Shown here one piece after another: positions 14,761 through 23,043 of a stretch of DNA of 35,205 nucleotides. The position numbers and the translations under genes were made by a program. The notes beneath the pieces were generated by a model. The model saw only the letters and a list, made by a program, of their open reading frames with translations. It did not search any database and was not told where the DNA came from. The stretch is from Bacteroidales bacterium (GTDB lineage: Bacteria > Bacteroidota > Bacteroidia > Bacteroidales > F082), in assembly GCA_015488735.1 (NCBI GenBank), contig WFNG01000028.1, positions 1 through 35,205 of the forward strand, read 5' to 3'. The stretch's first letter is position 1, and each line of letters begins with the position of its first letter.

Positions 14761-14765
14761 TTGTT

Positions 14766-16070
14766 ATGATGAAGAAGTTATTGATTTTTTTACTGCTGTT
14801 ACCTCTGTTTACGCAAGCGCAAGATAGTTTGCAAATACAGAGACAACAAAGTATCAGGGTGCTTTTCGATTCGTTGAAAACACATCCCCAGACCATAGGC
14901 GATCAACTTAACATGGAGAAGGCGCTGGTAGGTAAACACATGGTTACCGGAATGCTTTATCCAAAGGTTAATGCCTTCGGCAGATACGAATATTCCAATA
15001 CCCCCAACGGAATGTTACCCTTGGCACCCAACAACTTGTTGACCATGGTAAAAGACCAGACTGTTCCCCAGCCTTTCAGTAAAAACATATTCCGGGTTGG
15101 GGTAGGCGTTTCCATGCCTGTTTTTGCCCTGTCTATTTATACCACGGCAGCCAAAGCAAAGGCCATGTATCAATCGGCAGCGGCTAAAGCCGGAATTAAT
15201 CTCCAGGAGAATGAGGCTCTTATCGTGAGTACGAATGCCAACTTGCAATATTTGCATGAATTACTGACAGCACTTGCCGCGAAGAAAGTATCCCTTGCAA
15301 AAACATTGTCTGTTATTAAGATGCAGGTGGAAAACGGCAGAGCTTCAAAGACTGCTTTGTTAAAAATACGGAACGCGATGAATGAAATAAACATTCTGGA
15401 CAATAATATCCGGCAACAGCAGCAAAAAGCATTATCTGCCATTCGTTCACTTACGGGAATCATGCTTCAACAACCTGTAAAAATGATCCAAACCGGAACT
15501 TATCAAAATGGTAGTTTAAAGGTTTTGGAACCTTTGCGCAAAAAGGCTGAAGCTGACAAGCTTGCCTGGCGTGCCGAAAAAGAAAAACTTATTCCAGCCG
15601 TTTATTTCAATGGTAATTATAATCACAGCATTGCTAAAGCCTACAATAACAATCTGAATATCAGCGAAGATTATGGAACCATGGCGCTGACATTGGATAT
15701 CCCGCTTTTTGCCAAGTCGCAGTATGCGGTTATCAAGAAGAGTAAAATTGACTATGAAAGCTCTCTGAATAATTTAAAAAAATTGCATCTTGAACTGGGG
15801 TCACAGGCTCAGGCTTTAGAGAATAATCTGGTATTATTAAATAGTTCTGTAAAACTTTATCAGAATAGTGTTAAAGATAAAAAAGAATTACTCAAAATAG
15901 CCAGGGTTTCCTATTTGTCTCATCGTATGACGGTCGAAGACTATTTGAAATACGAAGATGATTTGGTTTTAGAGAAGTCGCACCTATACAGTGCAATGGC
16001 AAAAAAATGGCAAACGCTTATGCAACTTGCTGTAATATATGGAAATAATATCGAACAAATTGTAAAATAA
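14766..16070 (+). CDS. TolC-like outer membrane efflux protein
   Basis: 434 aa with a clear signal peptide (MMKKLLIFLLLLPLFTQA, cleavage before QDS). The remainder has the long alpha-helical repeats of outer membrane factors: two similar halves, each with coiled-coil helices (residues about 140-215 and 320-400). Conserved OMF features include the N-terminal QxSIRVLFDSLKTHPQ helix and the YPKVNAFGRYEY strand. It forms the trimeric exit duct of a tripartite pump. It is the first gene of the operon, 27 bases before the membrane-fusion protein, with the RND pump last. The start could be M1 or M2 (ATGATG). No lipobox is present. Confidence 0.88.
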   Translation: MMKKLLIFLLLLPLFTQAQDSLQIQRQQSIRVLFDSLKTHPQTIGDQLNMEKALVGKHMVTGMLYPKVNAFGRYEYSNTPNGMLPLAPNNLLTMVKDQTVPQPFSKNIFRVGVGVSMPVFALSIYTTAAKAKAMYQSAAAKAGINLQENEALIVSTNANLQYLHELLTALAAKKVSLAKTLSVIKMQVENGRASKTALLKIRNAMNEINILDNNIRQQQQKALSAIRSLTGIMLQQPVKMIQTGTYQNGSLKVLEPLRKKAEADKLAWRAEKEKLIPAVYFNGNYNHSIAKAYNNNLNISEDYGTMALTLDIPLFAKSQYAVIKKSKIDYESSLNNLKKLHLELGSQAQALENNLVLLNSSVKLYQNSVKDKKELLKIARVSYLSHRMTVEDYLKYEDDLVLEKSHLYSAMAKKWQTLMQLAVIYGNNIEQIVK

Positions 16071-16097
16071 ATTACCCGCCAATAAAATTATTTAATC

Positions 16098-17153
16098 ATG
16101 AAAAAATATAAAAAATCGATTATCTGGACTATTGTCATTCTGGTTCTTGTGATAGCAGGTGTCCTGAAAATAAAACATACAAGAGACAAGGATGCAGAAC
16201 TTCCGCCTGCAAAGCAATACGCTATTGTCGTTTCAACAATAAAACCGCAGGAAAAAAACATACAACTGACACTCCCTTATCTTGCATTGACAAAAAATGA
16301 TAAAGATGTTATGCTCGCTTCCCGTATTTCTGCCCGTGTCGACTGGATAAAAGCCAGCGGAAGCCGAATTAATAAAGGTGAAGTGATTGCCAAACTAGAC
16401 AGTACAGGTATTAAATCTGAGATTAATAGTGTGAAGTCTCAGATTATCGCCCAGGAAACATCCTTAAAAAATCTGGAAGCCAGTCATAACCGTACCTTGG
16501 AACTGTTGAATGTTGAAGGTGCTTCTATTGAGCAGTCGCAGGCAGAAGAAAGTAAAATTGCCGGAGTGAAATCCCAGGTTGAGTCTCTTAAGCAAAAGTT
16601 GAATGATTTGAACAATGTGCTGACTTATGCCATAATTAAATCTCCCGTGACCGGGCGTATTTCCAAAACCATGGTGAACAAAGGCGACATGGCCATGCCC
16701 GGACACCCTGTGGTCAGCGTGAGTGCAAACAATGGCTTCTTCTTGTTGCTTCGTGTTCCCACCAATCTCCGGGTTTATGGCATTACGCTTAATGGTAAAA
16801 TTTACGATGCTATTCCGCTGCACAGCACTTTCAACAGTCTTGCTGAATATAAAGTATATGTGGACAATACGGAAATGACTACTGGTAACCGCGTGGAAGT
16901 CAATGTAATTATCTATAAGGGGAATGGTATTGAATTGCCATTTGATGCTATTTTGAACCGAAATGGCAAAAGCTACGTGCTGCTTAGAAAGGGTAACCAG
17001 GCTGTTGCAGAAGAAGTTCACCTGGTGCAGAGTGGCCAGCAGGGCATAGTGGTAAGTAATGTTTCTGTTCTCGGTAAAGAACTTGTTGTAGCGAAACCTG
17101 ATATTTTGCTGAGATTACTCGGGGGTACTTCACTTAAAGTTAAGGAGGACTAA
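16098..17153 (+). CDS. RND periplasmic adaptor (membrane fusion protein, HlyD/AcrA-like)
   Basis: 351 aa. A single N-terminal membrane anchor (SIIWTIVILVLVIAGVLKI, about 7-25) without a lipobox cysteine places the rest in the periplasm. The lipoyl half-motif RVDWIKASGSRINKGEVIAKLD (about 78-99) precedes a coiled coil (about 105-175). The second lipoyl half IIKSPVTGRISKTMVNKGDMA follows, then the beta-barrel and a shortened membrane-proximal domain. It bridges the RND pump to the TolC-like duct. Only 3 bases separate its stop from the pump ATG, so tight co-translation is expected. The barrel part is compact compared with AcrA. Confidence 0.9.
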   Translation: MKKYKKSIIWTIVILVLVIAGVLKIKHTRDKDAELPPAKQYAIVVSTIKPQEKNIQLTLPYLALTKNDKDVMLASRISARVDWIKASGSRINKGEVIAKLDSTGIKSEINSVKSQIIAQETSLKNLEASHNRTLELLNVEGASIEQSQAEESKIAGVKSQVESLKQKLNDLNNVLTYAIIKSPVTGRISKTMVNKGDMAMPGHPVVSVSANNGFFLLLRVPTNLRVYGITLNGKIYDAIPLHSTFNSLAEYKVYVDNTEMTTGNRVEVNVIIYKGNGIELPFDAILNRNGKSYVLLRKGNQAVAEEVHLVQSGQQGIVVSNVSVLGKELVVAKPDILLRLLGGTSLKVKED

Positions 17154-17156
17154 GCT

Positions 17157-20100
17157 ATGTTTGGGTTTTTTTATAAACGACCTTATCTGTTATTTTCGAT
17201 AATCGGAGGTTTCTTTATTCTTGGTATTGTGGCATTAATCACACTTCCCAAGAACCTTTTCCCCGATTCTACTCCTCCTGAAGTTCTTGTTATCACCAAC
17301 ATACCAGGTGCAACAGCACAGGTTTCTGCTAACACTATTTCCAAACCTATTGAAGATGAAATCTCGCGCTTGGGAATGGTAACAGATGTAAGTTCCGTTA
17401 ATGTGGCAAACTTTTCCATAGTTTTGGCACAATTTAGCTACAAAAAAAGTTTAAATGCTGCTGCCGTAGATGTGGCCAATGCACTCTCCATTGCCAAAGC
17501 CAAACTGCCCAAGGATGTTAATCCGGCTGTATATACAGTGGGCGATTTTACTTTGCCGGTAGATGTTATTGCGCTTTCCCCAAAAAATAAGAGTATAACG
17601 TTACCTGAAATCCGTAAAATTGCCCAGAGCTTTATCAAACCCTATTTGTTGAGTAATCCGGGAATTGGTAATGTTGAAGTGTTTGGTGGTTACCAAAGTG
17701 CCATCAATATCGATGTTGATCCATTTCGGGCAAAACGTTATGGTGTTGATTTTGCCAGTATTGCTAAAGCTATTCAGTCGTTGAATCATGATATTCCTGT
17801 TGGCTTTGTTAAAGGGAAAAACGGCTTTTTTACCATTACTATTTATGGTGAGAAAGATGAAATTGCCAGGTTGAAACAGATTCCTATTCTGCCGAATGTC
17901 CGTCTCGGTGATGTGGCTGATGTGAAATGGGGTTATCAAAAACGAACCAGCGGATACATTGGAGACGGACGACAAGCCATTGCATTGAGTATTCAGCGTG
18001 CGCCCGGAGGCAGTGTGCTTTCAGTGAGTAATGTGGCGCGTGCGCAAATGAAAAAGCTGGAAAAGGAATATCCGAATATTCGTTTTCAGATATCGGATAC
18101 ACAACGTAATTTGATTGAACTCTCCAACGAAAACATGTTGAGTGCTTTGCGCGATGCCATCATCTTTACGTTGATAGTTGTGTTCTTTTTCCTGGGGAAT
18201 TTCCGGGCCATTATTGCTGCCGGCTTTTCTATTCCCATGGTGTTTTTCGGCACCCTCGCAGTTATCTGGCTTGGCGGTGGCGAATTGAATATTGTAATTT
18301 ACACCGCTATCATTCTGGCGCTTGGAATGTTGACCGATGATGCGGTGGTGGTGCTCGAAAATGTCGAGCGACATCTAACCGACCTTGGCGAAGAGCTGAA
18401 TACTGCTGTTACAAAGGGAACCAAAGAAGTTATTGCGCCTGTATTTGCCGGAACACTTTCTACTATTGCTATCCTATTCCCGCTGATGTTTGTGGGCGGT
18501 TTTCCGCAGAAAATATTTAAACCATTGATATCAACGTTGATTATTGCCTTGCTGTTTTCATTCTTCCTGTCGATTACCTTTATCCCTCAGCTTCTGAAAG
18601 TGATGTATAAAAACGGCGTTACGAAAACAAAGTTTGAACTGTGGTTCGACCGCGCCTATCAGAATACTTTGGGGCGACTTGTGGAGCCTTATATTAGTGT
18701 GCTGAAGTTTTCCAACGGGAAACACAGAATCTGGCGACGTGCATTGTTGATTGTTGGGGTGCTGATAGTCTTGCTAATTAGCCTTAAAACAATTATGCCA
18801 ACCATTGGACGTGATGCTATGCCTCCCATGGATACAGGAATTATTAAAGCACAGGTGGCTTTCAGTTCCAACGAAACCGTTGACAATTCCGAAGCAAGAA
18901 TTCAGCCTTTCTTGAACTGGCTTGAGAAACAAAAATGGTTAAAGATGAGTTCTGTGGCATTTGGAAATGAAAAAGGAGTGCTTAGCCTGGGAAGTGGTAA
19001 CCTGCCTTCTGAGGCTACCATTACAATCAATGCGGTAGATCGTTTTCAGCGTAAACTGACCATTTGGCAACTGGAGGATACTATTCGTCGTAAACTGGCC
19101 CAATTGCCGGGTGTAAAAAGAGATGATGTGTTTGACTTCGGGGCAACAGCCGTTTCCACAGTAAAAGCGCCGCTAGATGTTCGTCTTCTTTCACCTTATG
19201 TTACCGGACTTGGCCACAAAGCCGATGAGGTAAAAAAGGCCCTGAGCAAAGTGAAAGGGTTGACTTCCCTTTCCACAAGCTGGGACAAAGACTTTACGGA
19301 AGTTAAGCTGGATGTGGACGAAAACAAAGCACTCAGTTACGGTGTTACACCTTATCAGATTGCTATGCAGCTTCCTGTGAAAGGGCAGGTTGTAGGACTG
19401 GCCGGCAACTTCCAGTCAATGAATACCCAGTTTGTCCGGCTATATCTGAAAGGGAAATTCAGTCAAAACATTCAGACATTACGCTTGCTTCCCATTAAGA
19501 CAAAATTCGGAGAAGTTCCTTTGGAAACTTTTGCAAAGGTCTCGAAACAACTGACTTATGCTAAAATTGAACGTGATAAACTGATGTACAGTGTGGATGT
19601 GAACGGATATCGTGCAAAACGGCCCATTACTCATTTGACAGATGCCGCAATTTCTTCTTTGAAGAATGTAAAACTCGGAGGTGTTATCGTCAGTCAACAA
19701 GGCGACATTGCTACGATAAATGACAGTTTTGCCCGGATGTTAAAAGCTATTGGTTTGGGGATTGTCATTTTGTTAATCTCTCTGATTGCCATTTATAAGT
19801 CGGTGAGAATGGCTCTGATTATGATTTTTGTTCTGCCGTTATCTCTGATAGGTGCAGCCTGGGGCATGTTACTCTTCAATAAGCCAAGCTGTTTGCCGAG
19901 TATGCTCGGTATTCTGCTTCTGTTTGGTATTATCATTAAAAATGCCGTACTGCTCATAGATTTTTATCAGCAGTATCGTGAAGGTGGTGATACGCCATTT
20001 GAAAGTGCAATGGAAAGCGTTCGTGTACGTTTTCGTCCGGTTATGATGACCGCTTTTGGTACCATTGCCGGGATGATACCGATTGCCCTGGAAATGGCAG

Positions 20101-20246
20101 TAGGTCTTGAACGGCTTAGCCCGCTCGCCGATGTGGCTATTGGCGGCCTGCTCATTGGAACACTTCTCACTTTGATATATGTTCCCATGTTTGCTTATTC
20201 TGTTGATAATAAAGACAAGAAAAAACAAACAGTGAAGATTGAGTAA
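17157..20246 (+). CDS. RND family efflux permease (AcrB-like)
   Basis: 1029 aa, normal for a hydrophobe/amphiphile efflux RND protein. TM1 is at the extreme N-terminus (RPYLLFSIIGGFFILGIVALI), followed by the porter domain. TM2-TM6 start around 340, with the TM4 proton-relay motif GMLTDDAVVVLENVERH. The second porter loop follows, then TM8-12 with the relay lysine in GIIIKNAVLLIDF. The DD pair plus K match AcrB rather than heavy-metal CusA types, so organic substrates (drugs, bile-like compounds, fatty acids) are more likely. GGVIVSQQGD and RVRFRPVMMTAFGTIAGMIPIA are typical repeats of the family. It is the last gene of the operon, with a strong terminator 27 bases beyond the stop. Substrate and inducer are unknown. 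Confidence 0.95.
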   Translation: MFGFFYKRPYLLFSIIGGFFILGIVALITLPKNLFPDSTPPEVLVITNIPGATAQVSANTISKPIEDEISRLGMVTDVSSVNVANFSIVLAQFSYKKSLNAAAVDVANALSIAKAKLPKDVNPAVYTVGDFTLPVDVIALSPKNKSITLPEIRKIAQSFIKPYLLSNPGIGNVEVFGGYQSAINIDVDPFRAKRYGVDFASIAKAIQSLNHDIPVGFVKGKNGFFTITIYGEKDEIARLKQIPILPNVRLGDVADVKWGYQKRTSGYIGDGRQAIALSIQRAPGGSVLSVSNVARAQMKKLEKEYPNIRFQISDTQRNLIELSNENMLSALRDAIIFTLIVVFFFLGNFRAIIAAGFSIPMVFFGTLAVIWLGGGELNIVIYTAIILALGMLTDDAVVVLENVERHLTDLGEELNTAVTKGTKEVIAPVFAGTLSTIAILFPLMFVGGFPQKIFKPLISTLIIALLFSFFLSITFIPQLLKVMYKNGVTKTKFELWFDRAYQNTLGRLVEPYISVLKFSNGKHRIWRRALLIVGVLIVLLISLKTIMPTIGRDAMPPMDTGIIKAQVAFSSNETVDNSEARIQPFLNWLEKQKWLKMSSVAFGNEKGVLSLGSGNLPSEATITINAVDRFQRKLTIWQLEDTIRRKLAQLPGVKRDDVFDFGATAVSTVKAPLDVRLLSPYVTGLGHKADEVKKALSKVKGLTSLSTSWDKDFTEVKLDVDENKALSYGVTPYQIAMQLPVKGQVVGLAGNFQSMNTQFVRLYLKGKFSQNIQTLRLLPIKTKFGEVPLETFAKVSKQLTYAKIERDKLMYSVDVNGYRAKRPITHLTDAAISSLKNVKLGGVIVSQQGDIATINDSFARMLKAIGLGIVILLISLIAIYKSVRMALIMIFVLPLSLIGAAWGMLLFNKPSCLPSMLGILLLFGIIIKNAVLLIDFYQQYREGGDTPFESAMESVRVRFRPVMMTAFGTIAGMIPIALEMAVGLERLSPLADVAIGGLLIGTLLTLIYVPMFAYSVDNKDKKKQTVKIE

Positions 20247-20272
20247 TTTCTGATTCATAACGTTTATTATTT

Positions 20273-20311
20273 ACAAAGACAGAAGATTTATTCTTCTGTC
20301 TTTGTTTTTTT
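20273..20311 (+). terminator. Rho-independent terminator of the RND operon
   Basis: ACAAAGACAGAAGA-TTTAT-TCTTCTGTCTTTGT is a perfect 14-bp stem with a 5-base loop followed by TTTTTTT. It is placed 27 bases after the pump gene. Confidence 0.92.
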
Positions 20312-20413
20312 ATAGGTATAAATCTGTCCTTGGCTCATGTCAGTAAGAACCTCTGTTTTATCATCCACAGGGATAGTTTAGCTACTCTCAGCTTATTGTG
20401 ATTTAGCTGCTGC

Positions 20414-21706
20414 CTATTTTTTTTTCTGTAACTTTTTTCTTAGTTTTTTAATAGCCGTTTGAATAGATGTTTCCGGTTCAATTACATTGTTTGCTCCCCA
20501 AAAGTTGGGATCTGCAAAATTGCTCACCTTCTCAGAAAATATCTCGTTGGGTTTAAACCTTTCGCTATATTTTGGTTTTATTACGTTTTTTGTGTCTATA
20601 TTGGTAATGGCAGTTTCTGCCGTAATGGTATAATCGGAGTGGAAAAGTTTTTTCTTCCACTTAAATTTCAGGTCGGTTTCACTACGCAGGTAGTTTAAAT
20701 ACCATTTGTTACCAATCTTCCTGTATTTTACCAGGATATAAACGCCCAATAAATGTGCTTTAAGGCCTGCCGGTTTTTTACGGATAATATAATTCAATGC
20801 TTTTTGCATGTGTATCGGACTTATTTCCACTTCAAGACCTGCCACGGCAAGGTTTTGTGCATCAAGGTAAATTTTCCCCTTGAAGAGCGGCAGTTGAACG
20901 GTATCTTTCTGGTTAAAACTAATTACATAAGTTTCTCTGTTATTCAGCATGATAACACCGTCAACCTGATAATTATAATAGGGATAAATATCTTTTGATA
21001 AAATATCGCCATTGTTTTTAACAATATCAAGATAAGAAAGGCTCAAAGGTCCTCCCTGAAATTTTACCGCCAGCGTATCTCTTTTTTTTGCATACTGAGC
21101 CTTACGTCCCTTATAAATTGTAACACGGTCGTTGCTGATGTTGTTTCTGGTATAGGCACTTTTGTAAATATTCAATATGGCTTCGGCAACCGAGAGGTAT
21201 TTTTTATTTTTCCGAATTGATTCACGGTAGAAACCTGTCATCATAACAGGTTTGTCGGAGTAGTTCTCCGGAATTCTGTCCACGGCAGAACTGAGTAGAT
21301 GAACCGGGTTAAGGTGTCGGATAACCACTTCTTTTAAAGGGACAATGGCGGGCTTTACATAAACTTTATTGGATGTTTTATTTAGTTGCGAAACAGGGAT
21401 GTAATTTGGATTGAAACCGATACTGCTGAATCCAAGCTTTTTGTTTTTATATTTCAAAGGGACTTTTATCAGAAATTTACCGTTGGAATTAGAAACGGTT
21501 CCGATTTTTGTGCCTTCGATAAAAATAGAGGCAAAGACTATCGGAGAATGTGTTTCACTGTTGATAACTATACCACGTACTGAAATGTAATGTGTGGTGT
21601 CGCTTAGCGCATTTGCCGGTGTGGCTGCTGATGCATTTGACGAAAAAGAAACGAAAAGCATCAGGAAACCGGCAAAAATAATTTTATAGAAAAATTTTGT
21701 CTTCAT
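20414..21706 (-). CDS. Secreted protein with CarboxypepD_reg-like N-terminal domain
   Basis: 430 aa from the ATG at 21706. The ORF track's start at 21832 adds 42 residues with no signal. From 21706 there is a textbook signal peptide (KTKFFYKIIFAGFLMLFVSFSSNASA). Residues about 38-125 form a carboxypeptidase-regulatory-like beta-sandwich (ISVRGIVINSETHSPIVFASIFIEGTKIGTVSNSNGKF). It is the domain found at the N-terminus of SusC/TonB receptors, but no receptor barrel follows. The remaining 300 residues are a beta-rich lysine-rich domain (ending KKLRKKLQKKK) of the kind seen in Bacteroidota periplasmic or outer-membrane-associated proteins of unknown function. It is monocistronic and converges with the efflux operon. 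TACTTTTG upstream fits a -7 box. Confidence 0.85.
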   Translation of the reverse strand: MKTKFFYKIIFAGFLMLFVSFSSNASAATPANALSDTTHYISVRGIVINSETHSPIVFASIFIEGTKIGTVSNSNGKFLIKVPLKYKNKKLGFSSIGFNPNYIPVSQLNKTSNKVYVKPAIVPLKEVVIRHLNPVHLLSSAVDRIPENYSDKPVMMTGFYRESIRKNKKYLSVAEAILNIYKSAYTRNNISNDRVTIYKGRKAQYAKKRDTLAVKFQGGPLSLSYLDIVKNNGDILSKDIYPYYNYQVDGVIMLNNRETYVISFNQKDTVQLPLFKGKIYLDAQNLAVAGLEVEISPIHMQKALNYIIRKKPAGLKAHLLGVYILVKYRKIGNKWYLNYLRSETDLKFKWKKKLFHSDYTITAETAITNIDTKNVIKPKYSERFKPNEIFSEKVSNFADPNFWGANNVIEPETSIQTAIKKLRKKLQKKK

Positions 21707-21758
21707 GGCCTTTGGTATTTTATTATTAGTATTTTTATATAGCTCATCTTCACTTCCC

Positions 21759-21766
21759 CAAAAGTA
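21759..21766 (-). promoter_or_regulatory. -7 box for the CarboxypepD_reg-like gene
   Basis: On the minus strand the sequence reads TACTTTTG (TAnnTTTG), 53 bases before the ATG at 21706. This supports the shorter start, because the longer ORF would begin upstream of this promoter. Confidence 0.5.
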
Positions 21767-21880
21767 AACAAATTCACAGCAAATAAAAAGGATTTTATTT
21801 ATAATTTTCATAGCCTTACCCAGGTTTCTCACCGAGGCTTAAAAGTATTTTTAGAAAGTATTGTCAGATTCACATTATAC

Positions 21881-21910
21881 GAAAAAAAGCTGCCCGAAAG
21901 AGCAGCTTTT
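21881..21910 (-). terminator. Terminator after the DHOD-like gene
   Basis: On the minus strand AAAAGCTGC-TCTTTCGG-GCAGCTTTT has a 9-bp stem and runs into TTTTTTTC. It lies about 47 bases past the DHOD-like stop codon. Confidence 0.85.
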
Positions 21911-21956
21911 CCAATGAACTAATAAAACTAAATTTATTCCGGAATTACGGGTTAAA

Positions 21957-22955
21957 TTATTTTATATCGCTAAAATATTTCATGAACTGCATGCGTTCAT
22001 AGGCGTTTGGATTTTCAGTGGTTTCCTGGCTGAGTTTGCCACGAACCTGGTCGATATAGTTAAAACCTTTGCTTTCCATCCAGTCATTCACAAATTTAAC
22101 AACATCCAGAATATAGGAAGGGCCGTTTTTATAAATAGCCGTTGTGAGTTGCGTTACAGTTGCCCCGGCAAGCAGTTGTTTTACAACAGCTTCACCATCG
22201 TGAATACCGGTAGAAGCAGCAAGGCTCATATTAACACGTTTGGCCAGAATAGCAATCCAGCGTAACGAGTTGGCAATATCTGATGCATGGCTCAGGATGT
22301 CGCCATGGGTCACTTTCATGTTTTGAATGTCGATATCCGGTGTGGAAAAACGGTTAAACAGCACAACGCCATCAGCACCGTTGGCTTCCAGGTTTTTCAC
22401 CACTTTTCCCAGATTGGAAAAATAAGGGCTGATTTTTACAGAAACAGGAATGTTTACCTGGCTTTTAACTTTTTTGAGAATTGCATAATATGCTTGTTCA
22501 TTTTCTTCACAACTTTTATCCAGGTTGAAAGGCATAATGAAAATATTCAGTTCGATAGCATCGGCACCGGCCTCTTCGATACGCCTGGCAAAAGATGTCC
22601 ATTCCTGAGAGGTAACCGCATTTACGCTGGCAATTACAGGCATTGAAACTTTGCTTTTTACTTCCTGGATTAATGCAAGATAATTTCCCAGCTCTTTTTC
22701 ACGGATGTGCACGTCGATATAATCCAGCGTTTCCGAATAATCAGCATACATCATGTCGTTAGCAACGGCTTTTTTGATGCTGTCTTCAGCCTGTAAGAGA
22801 ATTTGTTCTTCAAAAATAGATTTCAGAACAACAGCTCCCGCACCGTTTTTGTCAAGTTCTACAATTTCTTTAACGGAATTAGTCAGCCCGGAACTCCCGA
22901 TTACGATAGGGTTTCTAAGGGTAAGTCCGAGGTATTTTGTGCTTAGGTCTGCCAT
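21957..22955 (-). CDS. Dihydroorotate dehydrogenase-like flavoprotein
   Basis: A TIM-barrel protein of 332 aa related to class 1 DHODs. It has the N-terminal LSTKYLGLTLRNPIVIGSSGLT, the FMN-binding VSVKISPYFSN, and GADGVVLFNRF. The phosphate-binding loop region near 245-270 reads AASTGIHDGEAVVKQLLAGATVTQL. The segment that in true class 1 DHOD supplies the catalytic base cysteine (SCPN-type) reads here ELNIFIMPF, so orotate synthesis is doubtful. 'DHOD-like protein' is safer than PyrD. The upstream neighbours nfnB/nfnA are on the same strand with an 88-base gap that contains a 16-bp hairpin. A role in ferredoxin/NAD(P)H redox chemistry is an inference from context. The minus strand has TATTTTCG, a weak -7 match, before the start. 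Confidence 0.9.
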   Translation of the reverse strand: MADLSTKYLGLTLRNPIVIGSSGLTNSVKEIVELDKNGAGAVVLKSIFEEQILLQAEDSIKKAVANDMMYADYSETLDYIDVHIREKELGNYLALIQEVKSKVSMPVIASVNAVTSQEWTSFARRIEEAGADAIELNIFIMPFNLDKSCEENEQAYYAILKKVKSQVNIPVSVKISPYFSNLGKVVKNLEANGADGVVLFNRFSTPDIDIQNMKVTHGDILSHASDIANSLRWIAILAKRVNMSLAASTGIHDGEAVVKQLLAGATVTQLTTAIYKNGPSYILDVVKFVNDWMESKGFNYIDQVRGKLSQETTENPNAYERMQFMKYFSDIK

Positions 22956-22999
22956 AATATTTTTATTTTTTTGTTTTCGAAAATAAGAAAATTAATTGA

Positions 23000-23036
23000 T
23001 TTGGAGAAAATCGCCATTTAGGCGATTTTCTCCAAA
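23000..23036 (-). terminator. Perfect 16-bp hairpin after nfnB
   Basis: TTTGGAGAAAATCGCC-ATTTA-GGCGATTTTCTCCAAA has 16 matched pairs and a 5-base loop, 8 bases after the nfnB stop. The tail on the minus strand (TCAATTAATTTTC) is only moderately T-rich, so it may be a partial terminator or an mRNA-end stabiliser. Confidence 0.65.
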
Positions 23037-23043
23037 TACATTA

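Noticed and set aside
21957-22955. PyrD of pyrimidine synthesis
   Set aside because: The active-site cysteine loop is not present and no pyrimidine genes are nearby.
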